Shown here piece after piece: positions 19,450 to 31,294 of a DNA stretch of 64,000 bases. Each line of letters starts with the position of its first letter. Position 1 is the first letter of the stretch. The stretch covers positions 62,001 through 126,000 of the forward strand of contig NZ_LYCK01000013.1 in NCBI RefSeq assembly GCF_001679045.1. Reading direction: 5' to 3'. The notes beneath the pieces are model-generated. The model saw only the letters and a list, made by a program, of their open reading frames with translations, was not told the origin of the DNA and made no database searches. Made by a program: the position numbers and the translations under genes. Source of the stretch: Haemophilus haemolyticus. GTDB lineage: Bacteria; Pseudomonadota; Gammaproteobacteria; Enterobacterales; Pasteurellaceae.

Positions 19450-21120
19450 ATGAAGTTATTTTTAACCCAATCAGCTAATGTAGGCGATGCGAAAGCCTAT
19501 TTATTACATGAAGTTTTTCGAGCGGCTGCGCAAAAAGCAAATGTCTCCATTGTAGAAACACCAGCCGAAGCAGATCTTGTCCTCGTATTTGGTTCAGTAT
19601 TACCAAATAACCCAGCGTTAGTCGGTAAAAAAGTCTTTATTATCGGCGAAGCTATCGCCATGATTTCTCCTGAAGTAACGCTGGCAAATGCCTTAGCCAA
19701 TGGGGCAGATTATGTTGCACCGAAAAGTGCGGTGAGTTTTACAGGTGTTTCTGGTGTAAAAAATATTGTTGCGGTAACAGCTTGTCCAACTGGCGTTGCG
19801 CATACGTTTATGTCAGCTGAAGCGATTGAAGCCTATGCGAAAAAGCAAGGTTGGAATGTAAAAGTTGAAACCCGTGGTCAAGTTGGGGCTGGCAATGAAA
19901 TTACTGCAGAAGAAGTTGCCGCGGCTGATTTGGTATTTGTTGCAGCAGATATTGATGTGCCTTTAGATAAATTTAAAGGTAAGCCAATGTATCGCACTTC
20001 AACAGGATTAGCCCTGAAGAAAACCGAGCAAGAATTTAATAAAGCATTTAAAGAAGCCAAAATTTTTGATGGTGGAAATAATGCGGAATCGAAAGAAGAA
20101 AGCCGTGAGAAAAAAGGTGTGTACAAACACTTAATGACGGGCGTTTCTCATATGTTACCGTTAGTGGTTGCGGGTGGATTGTTGATCGCGATTTCCTTTA
20201 TGTTCAGTTTTAATGTAATTGAAAATACAGGAGTTTTACAGGATCTTCCCAATATGTTGATGAATATCGGTAGTGGTGTGGCGTTCAAGTTAATGATTGC
20301 CGTGTTTGCCGGTTACGTTGCATTTTCTATCGCTGATCGTCCAGGACTTGCAGTTGGTTTGATTGCGGGGATGCTGGCAAGTGAAGCGGGTGCAGGAATT
20401 CTTGGCGGTATTATTGCGGGTTTCTTAGCGGGCTATGTAGTGAAAGGGCTGAATGTGATTATTCGATTGCCAGCAAGCCTGACTTCATTAAAACCGATTT
20501 TAATTTTACCGCTCTTAGGTTCAATGATTGTTGGTTTGACGATGATTTACCTCATTAATCCACCAGTAGCTGAAATTATGAAAGAGCTAAGTAATTGGCT
20601 TACTTCAATGGGCGAAGTGAATGCGATTGTGTTAGGCGCAATTATCGGCGCAATGATGTGTATCGATATGGGCGGACCGGTAAATAAAGCAGCGTACACT
20701 TTTTCGGTTGGATTGATTGCTTCTCAAGTTTATACGCCAATGGCTGCGGCAATGGCCGCGGGTATGGTTCCTCCAATTGGTATGACAGTTGCGACTTGGA
20801 TTGCTCGCAATAAATTCACCGTTAGTCAACGCGATGCGGGGAAAGCATCATTTGTCCTTGGTTTATGCTTTATTTCTGAAGGTGCATTACCATTTGTGGC
20901 AGCAGATCCAATTCGAGTCATTATTAGCTCTGTGATTGGTGGTGCGGTGGCTGGTGCGATTTCAATGGGATTAAATATTACATTACAAGCTCCGCACGGT
21001 GGATTATTTGTCATTCCATTTGTATCTGAGCCATTGAAATATCTTGGTGCAATTGCGATTGGTGCTTTATCAACAGGCGTAGTTTACGCCGTCATTAAAT
21101 CGAAAAACAATGCGGAATAA
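19450..21120 (+). CDS. fruA: Fructose PTS enzyme IIBC
   Basis: 556 residues from ATG 19450. An inactive IIB-like domain (residues 1-100) is followed by the active IIB domain with the phospho-cysteine in VTACPTGVAHTFM (near residue 115). After a linker come about eight membrane helices of the IIC permease. The transporter takes up fructose with phosphorylation at C1. The ATG follows the fruK stop (TAG at 19446-19448) by one base. An inverted-repeat terminator follows 20 bases after the stop. No fruR regulator gene or clear Cra operator is present in the window. Confidence 0.96.
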   Translation: MKLFLTQSANVGDAKAYLLHEVFRAAAQKANVSIVETPAEADLVLVFGSVLPNNPALVGKKVFIIGEAIAMISPEVTLANALANGADYVAPKSAVSFTGVSGVKNIVAVTACPTGVAHTFMSAEAIEAYAKKQGWNVKVETRGQVGAGNEITAEEVAAADLVFVAADIDVPLDKFKGKPMYRTSTGLALKKTEQEFNKAFKEAKIFDGGNNAESKEESREKKGVYKHLMTGVSHMLPLVVAGGLLIAISFMFSFNVIENTGVLQDLPNMLMNIGSGVAFKLMIAVFAGYVAFSIADRPGLAVGLIAGMLASEAGAGILGGIIAGFLAGYVVKGLNVIIRLPASLTSLKPILILPLLGSMIVGLTMIYLINPPVAEIMKELSNWLTSMGEVNAIVLGAIIGAMMCIDMGGPVNKAAYTFSVGLIASQVYTPMAAAMAAGMVPPIGMTVATWIARNKFTVSQRDAGKASFVLGLCFISEGALPFVAADPIRVIISSVIGGAVAGAISMGLNITLQAPHGGLFVIPFVSEPLKYLGAIAIGALSTGVVYAVIKSKNNAE

Positions 21121-21138
21121 TACCGCACTTTGAATATA

Positions 21139-21170
21139 AAAAAGCCGATTCATTTGAATCGGCTTTTATT
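21139..21170. terminator. Bidirectional terminator between fruA and the phosphoesterase gene
   Basis: AAAAGCCGATT / AATCGGCTTTT with loop CATTTG; 11 paired bases with A and T runs, between convergent genes. Confidence 0.92.
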
Positions 21171-21181
21171 TTGGAATAGAT

Positions 21182-23340
<2,159 letters not shown>

Positions 23341-23342
23341 CT

Positions 23343-23990
23343 ATGAATCAGTCAATTTTATCTCCATTCGGCAATACCGCTGAAGAACGCGTACTTAACG
23401 CAATTAATGCCTTCAAAAATGGAAATGGCGTATTAGTTTTAGATGATGAAGATCGTGAAAATGAAGGCGATTTAATTTTCCCAGCAGAAACAATCACGCC
23501 AGAACAAATGGCAAAATTAATTCGTTATGGCAGTGGCATTGTTTGTTTATGCATTACTGATGAACGTTGCCAACAACTCGATTTACCGCCAATGGTAGAA
23601 CACAATAATAGTGTAAACAAAACGGCTTTTACGGTGACAATTGAAGCCGCAAAAGGTGTTTCTACTGGCGTATCTGCCGCAGACCGAGTCACAACTATTC
23701 AAACTGCGATTGCTGATAATGCAGTTCCAACAGATTTACATCGTCCCGGTCATGTCTTTCCACTTCGCGCAGCAAATGGCGGTGTACTTACCCGCCGAGG
23801 ACATACTGAAGCTTCCGTTGATTTAGCGCGTCTGGCAGGATTTAAACATGCAGGTGTGATTTGTGAAATTACGAATGATGATGGCACAATGGCGCGCGCG
23901 CCTGAGATTGTAGAATTTGCGAAAAAATTTGGTTATTCTGTGCTAACCATTGAAGATTTAGTTGAGTATCGTTTAGCACATAATATTTAA
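23343..23990 (+). CDS. ribB: 3,4-dihydroxy-2-butanone-4-phosphate synthase
   Basis: 215 residues, E. coli length, with the active-site motif [14 protein letters not shown] near residues 34-47 and [10 protein letters not shown] and [14 protein letters not shown] further on. It makes the four-carbon precursor of riboflavin from ribulose-5-phosphate. It is a stand-alone enzyme with no fused GTP cyclohydrolase II. Control is through the FMN riboswitch upstream. A TAGGAAA ribosome binding site lies eight bases before the ATG. Confidence 0.97.
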   Translation: MNQSILSPFGNTAEERVLNAINAFKNGNGVLVLDDEDRENEGDLIFPAETITPEQMAKLIRYGSGIVCLCITDERCQQLDLPPMVEHNNSVNKTAFTVTIEAAKGVSTGVSAADRVTTIQTAIADNAVPTDLHRPGHVFPLRAANGGVLTRRGHTEASVDLARLAGFKHAGVICEITNDDGTMARAPEIVEFAKKFGYSVLTIEDLVEYRLAHNI

Positions 23991-23997
23991 AAGGAAG

Positions 23998-24039
23998 AAG
24001 TGCGGTGAAAATTTCTATGATTTTTCACCGCACTTTTTA
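23998..24039 (+). terminator. ribB terminator made of inverted uptake signals (left copy of a direct repeat)
   Basis: AAGTGCGGTGAAAA pairs with TTTTCACCGCACTT and is followed by TTTT. Bases 24002-24038 are repeated identically at 24917-24953 after the glycosyltransferase gene. Confidence 0.85.
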
Positions 24040-24080
24040 TATTATACTGTTCCATCTTTTTATTTATTTTGGTAACTTTT

Positions 24081-24909
24081 ATGCACAGCACAGCACAGCA
24101 CAGCACAGCACAGCACAGCACAGCACAGCACAGCACAGCACAGCACAGCACAGCACAATTATGTCATTAGTTTAACTACTGAACAAAAACGCCGAAAACA
24201 TATTACAGAAGAATTCGGTAAGCAGAATATTCCGTTCGCATTTTTTGATGCTATCACGCCCAATCTTATTGAAGAAACCGCTAAAAAATTTAATATCATC
24301 TTTGACCGTTCATCAAAAGCAACTTTATGCGATGCTGAGATAGCCTGTGCATTAAGCCATATTGTTTTATGGAATTTCGTTTTAGAAAATAATTTAGATT
24401 ATATTAATATTTTTGAAGATGACATTTATTTGGGCGAGAATGCAAAAGAATTGTTGAGTGTTGATTATATTGATAGTGATATAGATATTTTGAAATTAGA
24501 AACGTTATATGGAAAAATAATGCTCGGCAAAATGTATCCAATAAAATGTGAGCGCAATATTTTCCATTTAAAATTTAAACACACAGGAATGGGTGGGTAC
24601 TCAATAACAGCTAAAGGCGCTAAATATTTACTCAATAAGATAAAAAATACTCGACTAGATCTCGCAATTGATACGCTAATATTTGATGACTTATTAAGTC
24701 AGACTGACTATAAAGTAATGCAACTTTTCCCAGCTGTATGTATTCAAGATTGTATTCTTCATGGTAAAAGCTATTTCGAGAGTAGTTTAGATGAGGGAAG
24801 ATTAAGTGTTCATAAAAACCAAATTCCCGCTAAACCTTTAGCTAAAATAAAAAATGAATTTATTAGAATAAAAAGACGGATATTTGGAAAACAAGTTCCA
24901 TTTAAATAA
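24081..24909 (+). CDS. lpsA: LpsA-like GT25 lipooligosaccharide glycosyltransferase, phase-variable, out of frame in this sequence
   Basis: The ATG at 24081 runs straight into 15 GCACA repeats. In that frame translation stops at TAG 24168-24170. The rest of the gene is one intact frame from 24154 to TAA 24907-24909. It contains the GT25 start HNYVISLTTEQKRRKHI, FFDAITP, EIACALSHIVLW and the acidic metal-binding FEDDIYLG. One repeat more (16) or two fewer (13) restores the frame, giving 277 residues with 16. With a single GCACA the protein would start MHNYVISL, so the tract is an expansion within the second codon. H. influenzae LpsA adds a hexose to the third heptose of the inner core; the symbol rests on family and position beside ribB and trmL. 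Confidence 0.85.
24083..24157 (+). repeat. Pentanucleotide tract, 15 perfect GCACA units
   Basis: 75 bases of uninterrupted GCACA directly after AT of the start codon. Five is not a multiple of three, so slippage by one unit shifts the downstream frame: a standard contingency-locus design. Confidence 0.97.
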
Positions 24910-24912
24910 CAA

Positions 24913-24953
24913 AAGAGCGGTGAAAATTTCTATGATTTTTCACCGCACTTTTT
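24913..24953. terminator. Bidirectional terminator between lpsA and trmL (right copy of a direct repeat)
   Basis: AGCGGTGAAAA pairs with TTTTCACCGCACT, followed by T residues. It shares 37 identical bases with the terminator after ribB. Confidence 0.85.
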
Positions 24954-24955
24954 GT

Positions 24956-25438
24956 TTATTTTACTTCTGGTAAATTTACCGCACCTTTATAGCCTAATTG
25001 TCGCCACGCTTCATAAACCGTTACTGCGACAGAATTAGACAAGTTCATACTGCGGCTATTGGCTGTCATTGGAATGCGGATTTTTTGTTCCATCGGCATT
25101 TCATTTAAAATTGACATCGGAATGCCGCGAGTTTCTGGGCCAAACATTAAATAATCACCGAGTTCAAACTTCACCTGGCTATGAGCTGGACTGCCTTTTG
25201 TTGTAAGTGCAAAGAGACGTTTGGGTTTTTCGCTTTCTAAAAAGGCTTCAAAAGTCTTGTGGCGTTTGATTTCCGCAAATTCGTGATAATCCAAACCTGA
25301 GCGGCGTAAGCGTTTATCATCCCAAGTAAACCCTAGCGGTTCAATTAAGTGCAAGCGAAATCCTGTATTGGCACAAAGGCGAATAATGTTACCGGTATTT
25401 TGTGGGATCTCTGGTTCATATAAAACGATATCTAACAT
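24956..25438 (-). CDS. trmL: tRNA 2'-O-methyltransferase TrmL (SPOUT, YibK)
   Basis: 160 residues of the compact SPOUT/SpoU fold. The N-terminus [20 protein letters not shown] and the SAM-binding knot ([33 protein letters not shown]) are textbook. It methylates the ribose of nucleotide 34 in certain leucine tRNAs. The H. influenzae member is a structural prototype (YibK). It lies nine bases downstream of rsmD on the same strand; together they form an RNA-methylation pair. Confidence 0.96.
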   Translation of the reverse strand: MLDIVLYEPEIPQNTGNIIRLCANTGFRLHLIEPLGFTWDDKRLRRSGLDYHEFAEIKRHKTFEAFLESEKPKRLFALTTKGSPAHSQVKFELGDYLMFGPETRGIPMSILNEMPMEQKIRIPMTANSRSMNLSNSVAVTVYEAWRQLGYKGAVNLPEVK

Positions 25439-25447
25439 AATTTTTCT

Positions 25448-26029
25448 CTAATTCTGATATAAACGATAACTCACCATTCCTGTCGTTTTTTCTTTCAATA
25501 ACGTCCAGTTTTCAGGTGTGATGAGCGGTTTATCTTTCTCTGTTTCTACGTAAATTAACGCATTGGGTTTTAGCCAATTATTTTCACAAAGCAAGTTAAT
25601 TGCTTGTTCTGCCAAATTAAAATGAAAGGGTGGATCTAAAAACACGACATCAAAGTGCGGTTGATTTTGTGGCTGTTTTAGAAAATCCAAACTACTTTGA
25701 TTAATCACTTCAGCCTGTTCTGATGAGCATTTGAGTGTTTGTAAATTCTTTTTTAATTGATTAGCGACGGTTTTATCTAGTTCTAAAAAAGTCACCTTTT
25801 TCGCTTGGCGAGAAAGTGCTTCAAAACCTAATGAACCACTCCCCGCAAAGCCATCTAAACATTCAGACTGATGGATATAAGGCATTAACCAATTAAAAAG
25901 CGTTTCTTTCACTCTATCGCCAGTTGGGCGTAAGCCTTCTGAATTTAATACTGGAAGTTTTCGCCCTCGCCACAGTCCAGCAATAATGCGAACCTCACCC
26001 TTTGCATTTGGCGTCTGTATTTTTTTCAT
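25448..26029 (-). CDS. rsmD: 16S rRNA (guanine966-N2)-methyltransferase
   Basis: 193 residues. The N-terminal RNA-binding strand reads VRIIAGLWRGRKLPV, the GLRPTGDRVKETLFNWL block follows, SAM-binding residues are in CLDGFAGSGSLGFEAL, and the catalytic DPPF is in VVFLDPPFHF. It modifies G966 of 16S rRNA in the assembled small subunit. It is divergent from ftsY, the same arrangement as in E. coli, with a 96-base shared promoter region. Confidence 0.96.
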   Translation of the reverse strand: MKKIQTPNAKGEVRIIAGLWRGRKLPVLNSEGLRPTGDRVKETLFNWLMPYIHQSECLDGFAGSGSLGFEALSRQAKKVTFLELDKTVANQLKKNLQTLKCSSEQAEVINQSSLDFLKQPQNQPHFDVVFLDPPFHFNLAEQAINLLCENNWLKPNALIYVETEKDKPLITPENWTLLKEKTTGMVSYRLYQN

Positions 26030-26125
26030 AAAGATTCGATTTTTATTGAAAATTGTGCTTAGTTTAGACGATTTTTTGCTAGAATAAACGACATTTTTAT
26101 CGGATTACAGTTAAGAGAGCATTTT

Positions 26126-27472
26126 ATGGCTGAAGAAAATAAAAAAGGCGGATTTTGGGCATCGTTATTTGGACGTAATAAAAAGCAAGATGAACCTAAA
26201 ATTGAGCCAATAATTGAAGAAGAAAAGATAAAAGATATCGAGCCGTCTATTGAAAAACTTGAAACTCATGATTTAGTTGAAGAACCGTCTGAATTAGAGT
26301 CAGTAGAAAGCGCGGTGGATTCTGAGCCGTTTTTAGTAGAAAGCATTGAAACGAATGAAATCGTTGAGGAAGAAAAAATACAGGAAATTTCAACCGCACT
26401 TGAGCCGATTGAAGAAATCATCGAAGCGAAAAATTTAGAAGATGATCTTCCGATTACAGAAACAGTGGTTGAATCTGAAATTGTTGAAGATATTAAAAAT
26501 GAGCTTCAGCCTGTTGTTGAAATTGAAACTCGAGAAAAACCAAGTGAAGGGGGCTTTTTTAGTCGTTTAGTTAAGGGATTACTGAAAACTAAACAAAATA
26601 TTGGTGCGGGTTTTCGTAGTTTTTTCTTAGGAAAGAAAATTGATGATGAGTTGTTTGAAGAATTAGAGGAACAACTGTTGATTGCGGATATTGGAGTGCC
26701 GACAACAAGTAAAATCATCAAAAATTTAACTGAACATGCAAGTCGAAAAGAATTACAAGATGCCGAGCTTTTATATCAACAATTAAAAGTAGAAATGGCG
26801 GATATTCTTGAGCCAGTAGCACAACCGTTAGAGATTGATAGCACGAAAAAACCTTATGTGATTTTAATGGTGGGCGTAAATGGCGTGGGTAAAACGACGA
26901 CAATTGGTAAGCTCACACGTAAATTTCAGGCTGAAGGAAAATCGGTGATGCTTGCGGCGGGCGATACTTTTCGTGCAGCGGCCGTTGAGCAGCTTCAAGT
27001 TTGGGGAGAACGCAATCATATTCCAGTTGTTGCGCAAAGCACCGGATCTGATTCTGCATCGGTGATTTTTGATGCGATGCAATCAGCGGCTGCACGCAAT
27101 ATTGATATTCTTATTGCGGATACGGCGGGTCGTCTGCAAAATAAAAATAACTTAATGGACGAACTGAAAAAAATTGTTCGTGTTATGAAAAAATATGACG
27201 AAACTGCGCCGCATGAAATTATGCTTACGCTGGATGCTGGAACGGGGCAAAATGCCATTAGCCAAGCGAAATTATTTAATGAAGCTGTGGGTTTAACAGG
27301 GATCTCTCTAACTAAATTAGATGGTACCGCAAAAGGTGGCGTGATTTTTGCCATAGCCGATCAGTTTAAGTTGCCTATTCGCTATATCGGTGTAGGCGAG
27401 AAAATTGAAGATTTACGTGAGTTTAATGCCAAAGAATTTATTGAGGCATTATTCGTTCATGAAGAAGAATAA
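26126..27472 (+). CDS. ftsY: Signal recognition particle receptor FtsY
   Basis: 448 residues. A long acidic N-terminal A domain (about residues 10-135, rich in Glu and Asp) precedes the N and G domains. GTPase motifs are GVNGVGKTTTIGKL, DTFRAAAVEQL, DTAGRLQNK and TKLDGTAKGGVIF. It docks ribosome-SRP complexes at the inner membrane. E. coli FtsY is about 497 residues; the shorter A domain explains the difference. It starts the ftsY-ftsE-ftsX cluster, with 18 bases to ftsE. Confidence 0.97.
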   Translation: MAEENKKGGFWASLFGRNKKQDEPKIEPIIEEEKIKDIEPSIEKLETHDLVEEPSELESVESAVDSEPFLVESIETNEIVEEEKIQEISTALEPIEEIIEAKNLEDDLPITETVVESEIVEDIKNELQPVVEIETREKPSEGGFFSRLVKGLLKTKQNIGAGFRSFFLGKKIDDELFEELEEQLLIADIGVPTTSKIIKNLTEHASRKELQDAELLYQQLKVEMADILEPVAQPLEIDSTKKPYVILMVGVNGVGKTTTIGKLTRKFQAEGKSVMLAAGDTFRAAAVEQLQVWGERNHIPVVAQSTGSDSASVIFDAMQSAAARNIDILIADTAGRLQNKNNLMDELKKIVRVMKKYDETAPHEIMLTLDAGTGQNAISQAKLFNEAVGLTGISLTKLDGTAKGGVIFAIADQFKLPIRYIGVGEKIEDLREFNAKEFIEALFVHEEE

Positions 27473-27490
27473 AAAGAATAAGGAAAAATT

Positions 27491-28147
27491 GTGATTAAGT
27501 TCTCAAATGTTTCTAAAGCCTATCATGGTGCAACGCAGCCAGCGTTACAGGGCTTGAATTTTCATCTTCCTGTGGGAAGTATGACTTACTTGGTTGGGCA
27601 TTCAGGCGCAGGGAAAAGTACATTACTCAAGCTTATTATGGGGATGGAAAAAGCCAATGCGGGTCAAATTTGGTTTAACGGACACGATATTACTCGCTTA
27701 TCTAAATATGAAATTCCATTTCTGCGTCGCCAAATTGGTATGGTTCACCAAGATTATCGTTTACTAACAGATCGTACTGTGGTGGAAAATGTGGCATTGC
27801 CGTTGATTATTGCGGGTATGCATCCAAAAGATGCGCATACACGTGCGATGGCATCTTTAGATCGTGTAGGATTGCGTAATAAAGCACACTATTTGCCACC
27901 ACAAATTTCTGGAGGAGAGCAGCAACGCGTTGATATTGCGCGTGCGATTGTGCATAAACCTCAGCTCTTACTAGCAGATGAACCAACGGGTAATTTAGAT
28001 GATGAACTTTCTTTAGGTATTTTTAATTTGTTTGAAGAATTTAATCGCCTCGGAATGACTGTGTTAATTGCTACTCACGACATTAATTTAATTCAACAAA
28101 AACCAAAACCTTGTCTTGTGCTTGAACAAGGTTATTTACGTTATTAA
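27491..28147 (+). CDS. ftsE: Cell-division ABC ATPase FtsE
   Basis: 218 residues from a GTG start with AAGGAAAAA just upstream. It has Walker A GHSGAGKST, Q-loop MVHQDYRL, signature ISGGEQQR, Walker B LLLADEPTG and switch histidine ATHD. With FtsX it forms a divisome complex that activates periplasmic peptidoglycan hydrolases through EnvC-type adaptors. FtsX begins nine bases after the stop. Confidence 0.97.
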   Translation: MIKFSNVSKAYHGATQPALQGLNFHLPVGSMTYLVGHSGAGKSTLLKLIMGMEKANAGQIWFNGHDITRLSKYEIPFLRRQIGMVHQDYRLLTDRTVVENVALPLIIAGMHPKDAHTRAMASLDRVGLRNKAHYLPPQISGGEQQRVDIARAIVHKPQLLLADEPTGNLDDELSLGIFNLFEEFNRLGMTVLIATHDINLIQQKPKPCLVLEQGYLRY

Positions 28148-28156
28148 GGAATAATC

Positions 28157-29089
28157 ATGAGCAGACCAACGGATGCATCCTTTTTTGTTCAAACAGCCTA
28201 TACTTTGCGTGCAGTATGGGCGGATTTATGGCAACGTAAATTTGGCACGCTGCTCACGATTTTGGTGATTGCTGTATCTCTGACGATCCCAACCGTGAGC
28301 TATTTAATGTGGAAAAATTTACATTTAGCGACCACTCAATTTTATCCTGAAAGTGAATTGACGATTTATCTTCACAAAAATTTAAGTGAAGAAGATGCGA
28401 ATTTAGTGGTAGAGAAAATCCGTCAACAAGATGGGGTGGAATCACTGAATTATGTCTCTCGTCAAGAAAGTTTAAAAGAATTCAAAAGTTGGTCTGGCTT
28501 TGGTGAAGAATTAGAAATTCTAGATGATAATCCATTACCTGCAGTCGTGATGGTAAAACCAACGAGCGAATTTAATGTTTCAGAAAAACGTGATGAGTTA
28601 CGTACCAATTTAAATAAAATTAAAGGAGTACAAGAAGTTCGCTTGGATAACGACTGGATGGAAAAATTAACCGCACTTTCATGGTTGATTGCCCATGTGG
28701 CAATTTTCTGCACTGTATTAATGACGATAGCGGTATTTTTAGTTATTGGTAACAGTATTCGCTCTGATGTGTATAGTAGCCGATCAAGTATTGATGTGAT
28801 GAAATTGCTTGGTGCAACAGATCAATTTATCCTTCGTCCTTATCTTTATACGGGGATGATTTATGCCGTGTTAGGTGGGTTAGTTGCTGCAATTTTTAGT
28901 AGCTTTATTATTAGCTATTTTACTTCTGCCGTGAAATACGTAACGGATATTTTTGCCGTTCAATTCAGTTTGAATGGATTAGGCGTTGGGGAATTTGTAT
29001 TCTTATTAGTGTGCTGTTTAATTATGGGATATGTTGGTGCGTGGATTGTAGCAAAACGACATATCATGCTATTAGATAACCATCAGTAA
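28157..29089 (+). CDS. ftsX: Cell-division membrane protein FtsX
   Basis: 310 residues with four membrane segments (near residues 28-50, 178-200, 225-250 and 272-296) and a periplasmic loop between the first two. This is the permease-like fold of the FtsX/MacB group. The C-terminal DUF/FtsX block SSRSSIDVMKLLGATDQFILRPYL is characteristic. E. coli FtsX is about 352 residues; the cytoplasmic N-terminus is shorter here. It is the last gene before the S10 operon promoter region. Confidence 0.95.
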   Translation: MSRPTDASFFVQTAYTLRAVWADLWQRKFGTLLTILVIAVSLTIPTVSYLMWKNLHLATTQFYPESELTIYLHKNLSEEDANLVVEKIRQQDGVESLNYVSRQESLKEFKSWSGFGEELEILDDNPLPAVVMVKPTSEFNVSEKRDELRTNLNKIKGVQEVRLDNDWMEKLTALSWLIAHVAIFCTVLMTIAVFLVIGNSIRSDVYSSRSSIDVMKLLGATDQFILRPYLYTGMIYAVLGGLVAAIFSSFIISYFTSAVKYVTDIFAVQFSLNGLGVGEFVFLLVCCLIMGYVGAWIVAKRHIMLLDNHQ

Positions 29090-29185
29090 TTTTAATATGT
29101 GAAGCGCGGTGATTTTTCTAGGTATTTTTCGATGAGAAAATATGGCGATAAATGACCGCACTTTTTATTTGCTTTGAATAAATCC

Positions 29186-29215
29186 CTTGCAATTTGTTTA
29201 ACTTTTGTGTAGTAT
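29186..29215 (+). promoter_or_regulatory. S10 operon promoter
   Basis: TTGCAA (29186-29191) and TAGTAT (29210-29215) at 18-base spacing, directly before the structured leader. The preceding bases 29104-29165 hold a weak ftsX terminator built from a variant uptake signal and ACCGCACTTTTT. Confidence 0.6.
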
Positions 29216-29220
29216 TTGCG

Positions 29221-29720
<500 letters not shown>

Positions 29721-29736
29721 TTAAGAGGTTATTACA

Positions 29737-30363
29737 ATGATTGGTTTAGTCGGTCGTAAAGTTGGTATGACCCGTATCTTCAATGAAGACGGTGTTTCAG
29801 TACCAGTTACCGTTATCGAAATCGAAGCCAACCGCGTAACTCAAGTTAAAACTCTTGAAAACGATGGCTATACTGCAGTTCAAGTTACTACTGGTTCTAA
29901 AAAAGCGAATCGTGTAACTAAACCTGAAGCAGGCCATTTCGTGAAAGCAGGTGTTGAAGCTGGTCGCGGTTTATGGGAATTTCGTACTGAAGGTGAAGAA
30001 TTCACTTTAGGTCAAGAAATCAATGTTGACATCTTTGCAGATGTTAAAAAAGTAGATGTTACCGGTACTTCTAAAGGTAAAGGTTTCCAAGGTGGTGTTA
30101 AACGTTGGAACTTCCGTACTCAAGATGCGACTCATGGTAACTCTTTATCACATCGTGTACTTGGTTCTATTGGTCAAAACCAAACTCCAGGTCGTGTGTT
30201 TAAAGGTAAAAAAATGGCAGGACATTTAGGTGCTGAACGTGTAACTGTTCAATCACTTGAAGTTGTTCGTGTAGATGCTGAGCGTAAATTGCTATTAGTA
30301 AAAGGTTCTGTACCTGGTGCTATCAATGGCGATGTTATCGTTAAGCCAGCAGTTAAAGCATAA
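29737..30363 (+). CDS. rplC: 50S ribosomal protein L3
   Basis: 208 residues. The starting [15 protein letters not shown] and the central [20 protein letters not shown] are diagnostic of L3, an early assembly protein near the peptidyl transferase centre. The glutamine in [15 protein letters not shown] corresponds to the PrmB-methylated residue in E. coli. There is a 16-base gap after rpsJ. Confidence 0.98.
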   Translation: MIGLVGRKVGMTRIFNEDGVSVPVTVIEIEANRVTQVKTLENDGYTAVQVTTGSKKANRVTKPEAGHFVKAGVEAGRGLWEFRTEGEEFTLGQEINVDIFADVKKVDVTGTSKGKGFQGGVKRWNFRTQDATHGNSLSHRVLGSIGQNQTPGRVFKGKKMAGHLGAERVTVQSLEVVRVDAERKLLLVKGSVPGAINGDVIVKPAVKA

Positions 30364-30378
30364 GTCTAGGAGATAGAG

Positions 30379-30981
30379 ATGGAATTACAAGTTGTAGGTG
30401 CAAACGCACTAACTGTTTCTGAAACTACCTTCGGACGTGAGTTTAACGAAGCGTTGATCCACCAAGTTGTTGTTGCTTATGCAGCAGGTGCGCGTCAAGG
30501 TACTCGTGCGCAAAAAACTCGTGCTGAAGTGTCTGGTTCAGGTAAAAAACCTTGGCGTCAAAAAGGTACAGGTCGTGCTCGTGCTGGTGATATCAAATCA
30601 CCAATCTGGCGTTCTGGTGGTATAACCTTCGCGGCTAAACCACAAGATCACAGCCAAAAAGTGAACAAGAAAATGTACCGTGGTGCTATCAAAAGCATTC
30701 TTTCTGAATTAGTTCGTCAAGACCGTTTGGTTGTTGTTGAAAAATTCGAATTAGATGCACCAAAAACTAAAGTTTTAGTACAAAAATTAAAAGATTTAGC
30801 AGTTGAAGATGCATTAATTATCACAGCAAGTTTAGATGAAAATCTATTCTTAGCAGCGCGTAACTTATATAAAGTTGATGTACGTGATGTTCAAGGTATC
30901 GATCCAGTTAGCTTAATCGCTTTCGATAAAGTGATTGTTACTGTTGACGCTGTGAAACAAATTGAGGAGATCCTAGCATGA
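30379..30981 (+). CDS. rplD: 50S ribosomal protein L4
   Basis: 200 residues. The extended exit-tunnel loop is recognisable as [19 protein letters not shown] sequence (here [18 protein letters not shown], near residues 54-71). L4 is the autogenous repressor of this operon in E. coli, and the leader at 29221-29408 is its expected target. Its stop overlaps the rplW start (ATGA), giving translational coupling. Confidence 0.98.
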   Translation: MELQVVGANALTVSETTFGREFNEALIHQVVVAYAAGARQGTRAQKTRAEVSGSGKKPWRQKGTGRARAGDIKSPIWRSGGITFAAKPQDHSQKVNKKMYRGAIKSILSELVRQDRLVVVEKFELDAPKTKVLVQKLKDLAVEDALIITASLDENLFLAARNLYKVDVRDVQGIDPVSLIAFDKVIVTVDAVKQIEEILA

Positions 30982-31277
30982 GTCAAGAACGTTTGCTAAG
31001 CGTGCTACGTGCACCGCACATCTCTGAAAAAGCAACTAACAATGCTGAAAAATCTAACACTGTTGTACTTAAAGTTGCTTTAGATGCGAACAAAGCTGAA
31101 ATTGCTGCTGCTGTTGCTCAATTATTTGAAGTAAAAGTTGACTCTGTTCGTACCGTGGTTGTTAAAGGTAAAACTAAACGCCGTGGTAGCAAAATGGGTC
31201 GTCGCAGCGACTGGAAAAAAGCTTATGTAACTTTAGCCGAAGGCCAAAACTTGGACTTCGTGGACAGTGCAGAGTAA
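30978..31277 (+). CDS. rplW: 50S ribosomal protein L23
   Basis: 99 residues beginning [19 protein letters not shown], the standard L23 N-terminus. L23 lies at the tunnel exit and docks trigger factor and SRP; the loop [23 protein letters not shown] is intact. The start overlaps the rplD stop by four bases. Confidence 0.98.
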   Translation: MSQERLLSVLRAPHISEKATNNAEKSNTVVLKVALDANKAEIAAAVAQLFEVKVDSVRTVVVKGKTKRRGSKMGRRSDWKKAYVTLAEGQNLDFVDSAE

Positions 31278-31294
31278 TCGGAGGGAATTAGAGA

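Noticed and set aside
24083..24157. Short tandem repeat considered as a CRISPR array or satellite.
   Set aside because: The unit is five bases with no spacers and lies within the second codon of a glycosyltransferase gene; it is a simple-sequence contingency tract.
24430..24909. Shorter glycosyltransferase reading frame starting at TTG 24430.
   Set aside because: It lacks the N-terminal GT25 core (VISLTTEQKRRKHI, the acidic EDD), which is present in the same frame further upstream; TTG here has no ribosome binding site.
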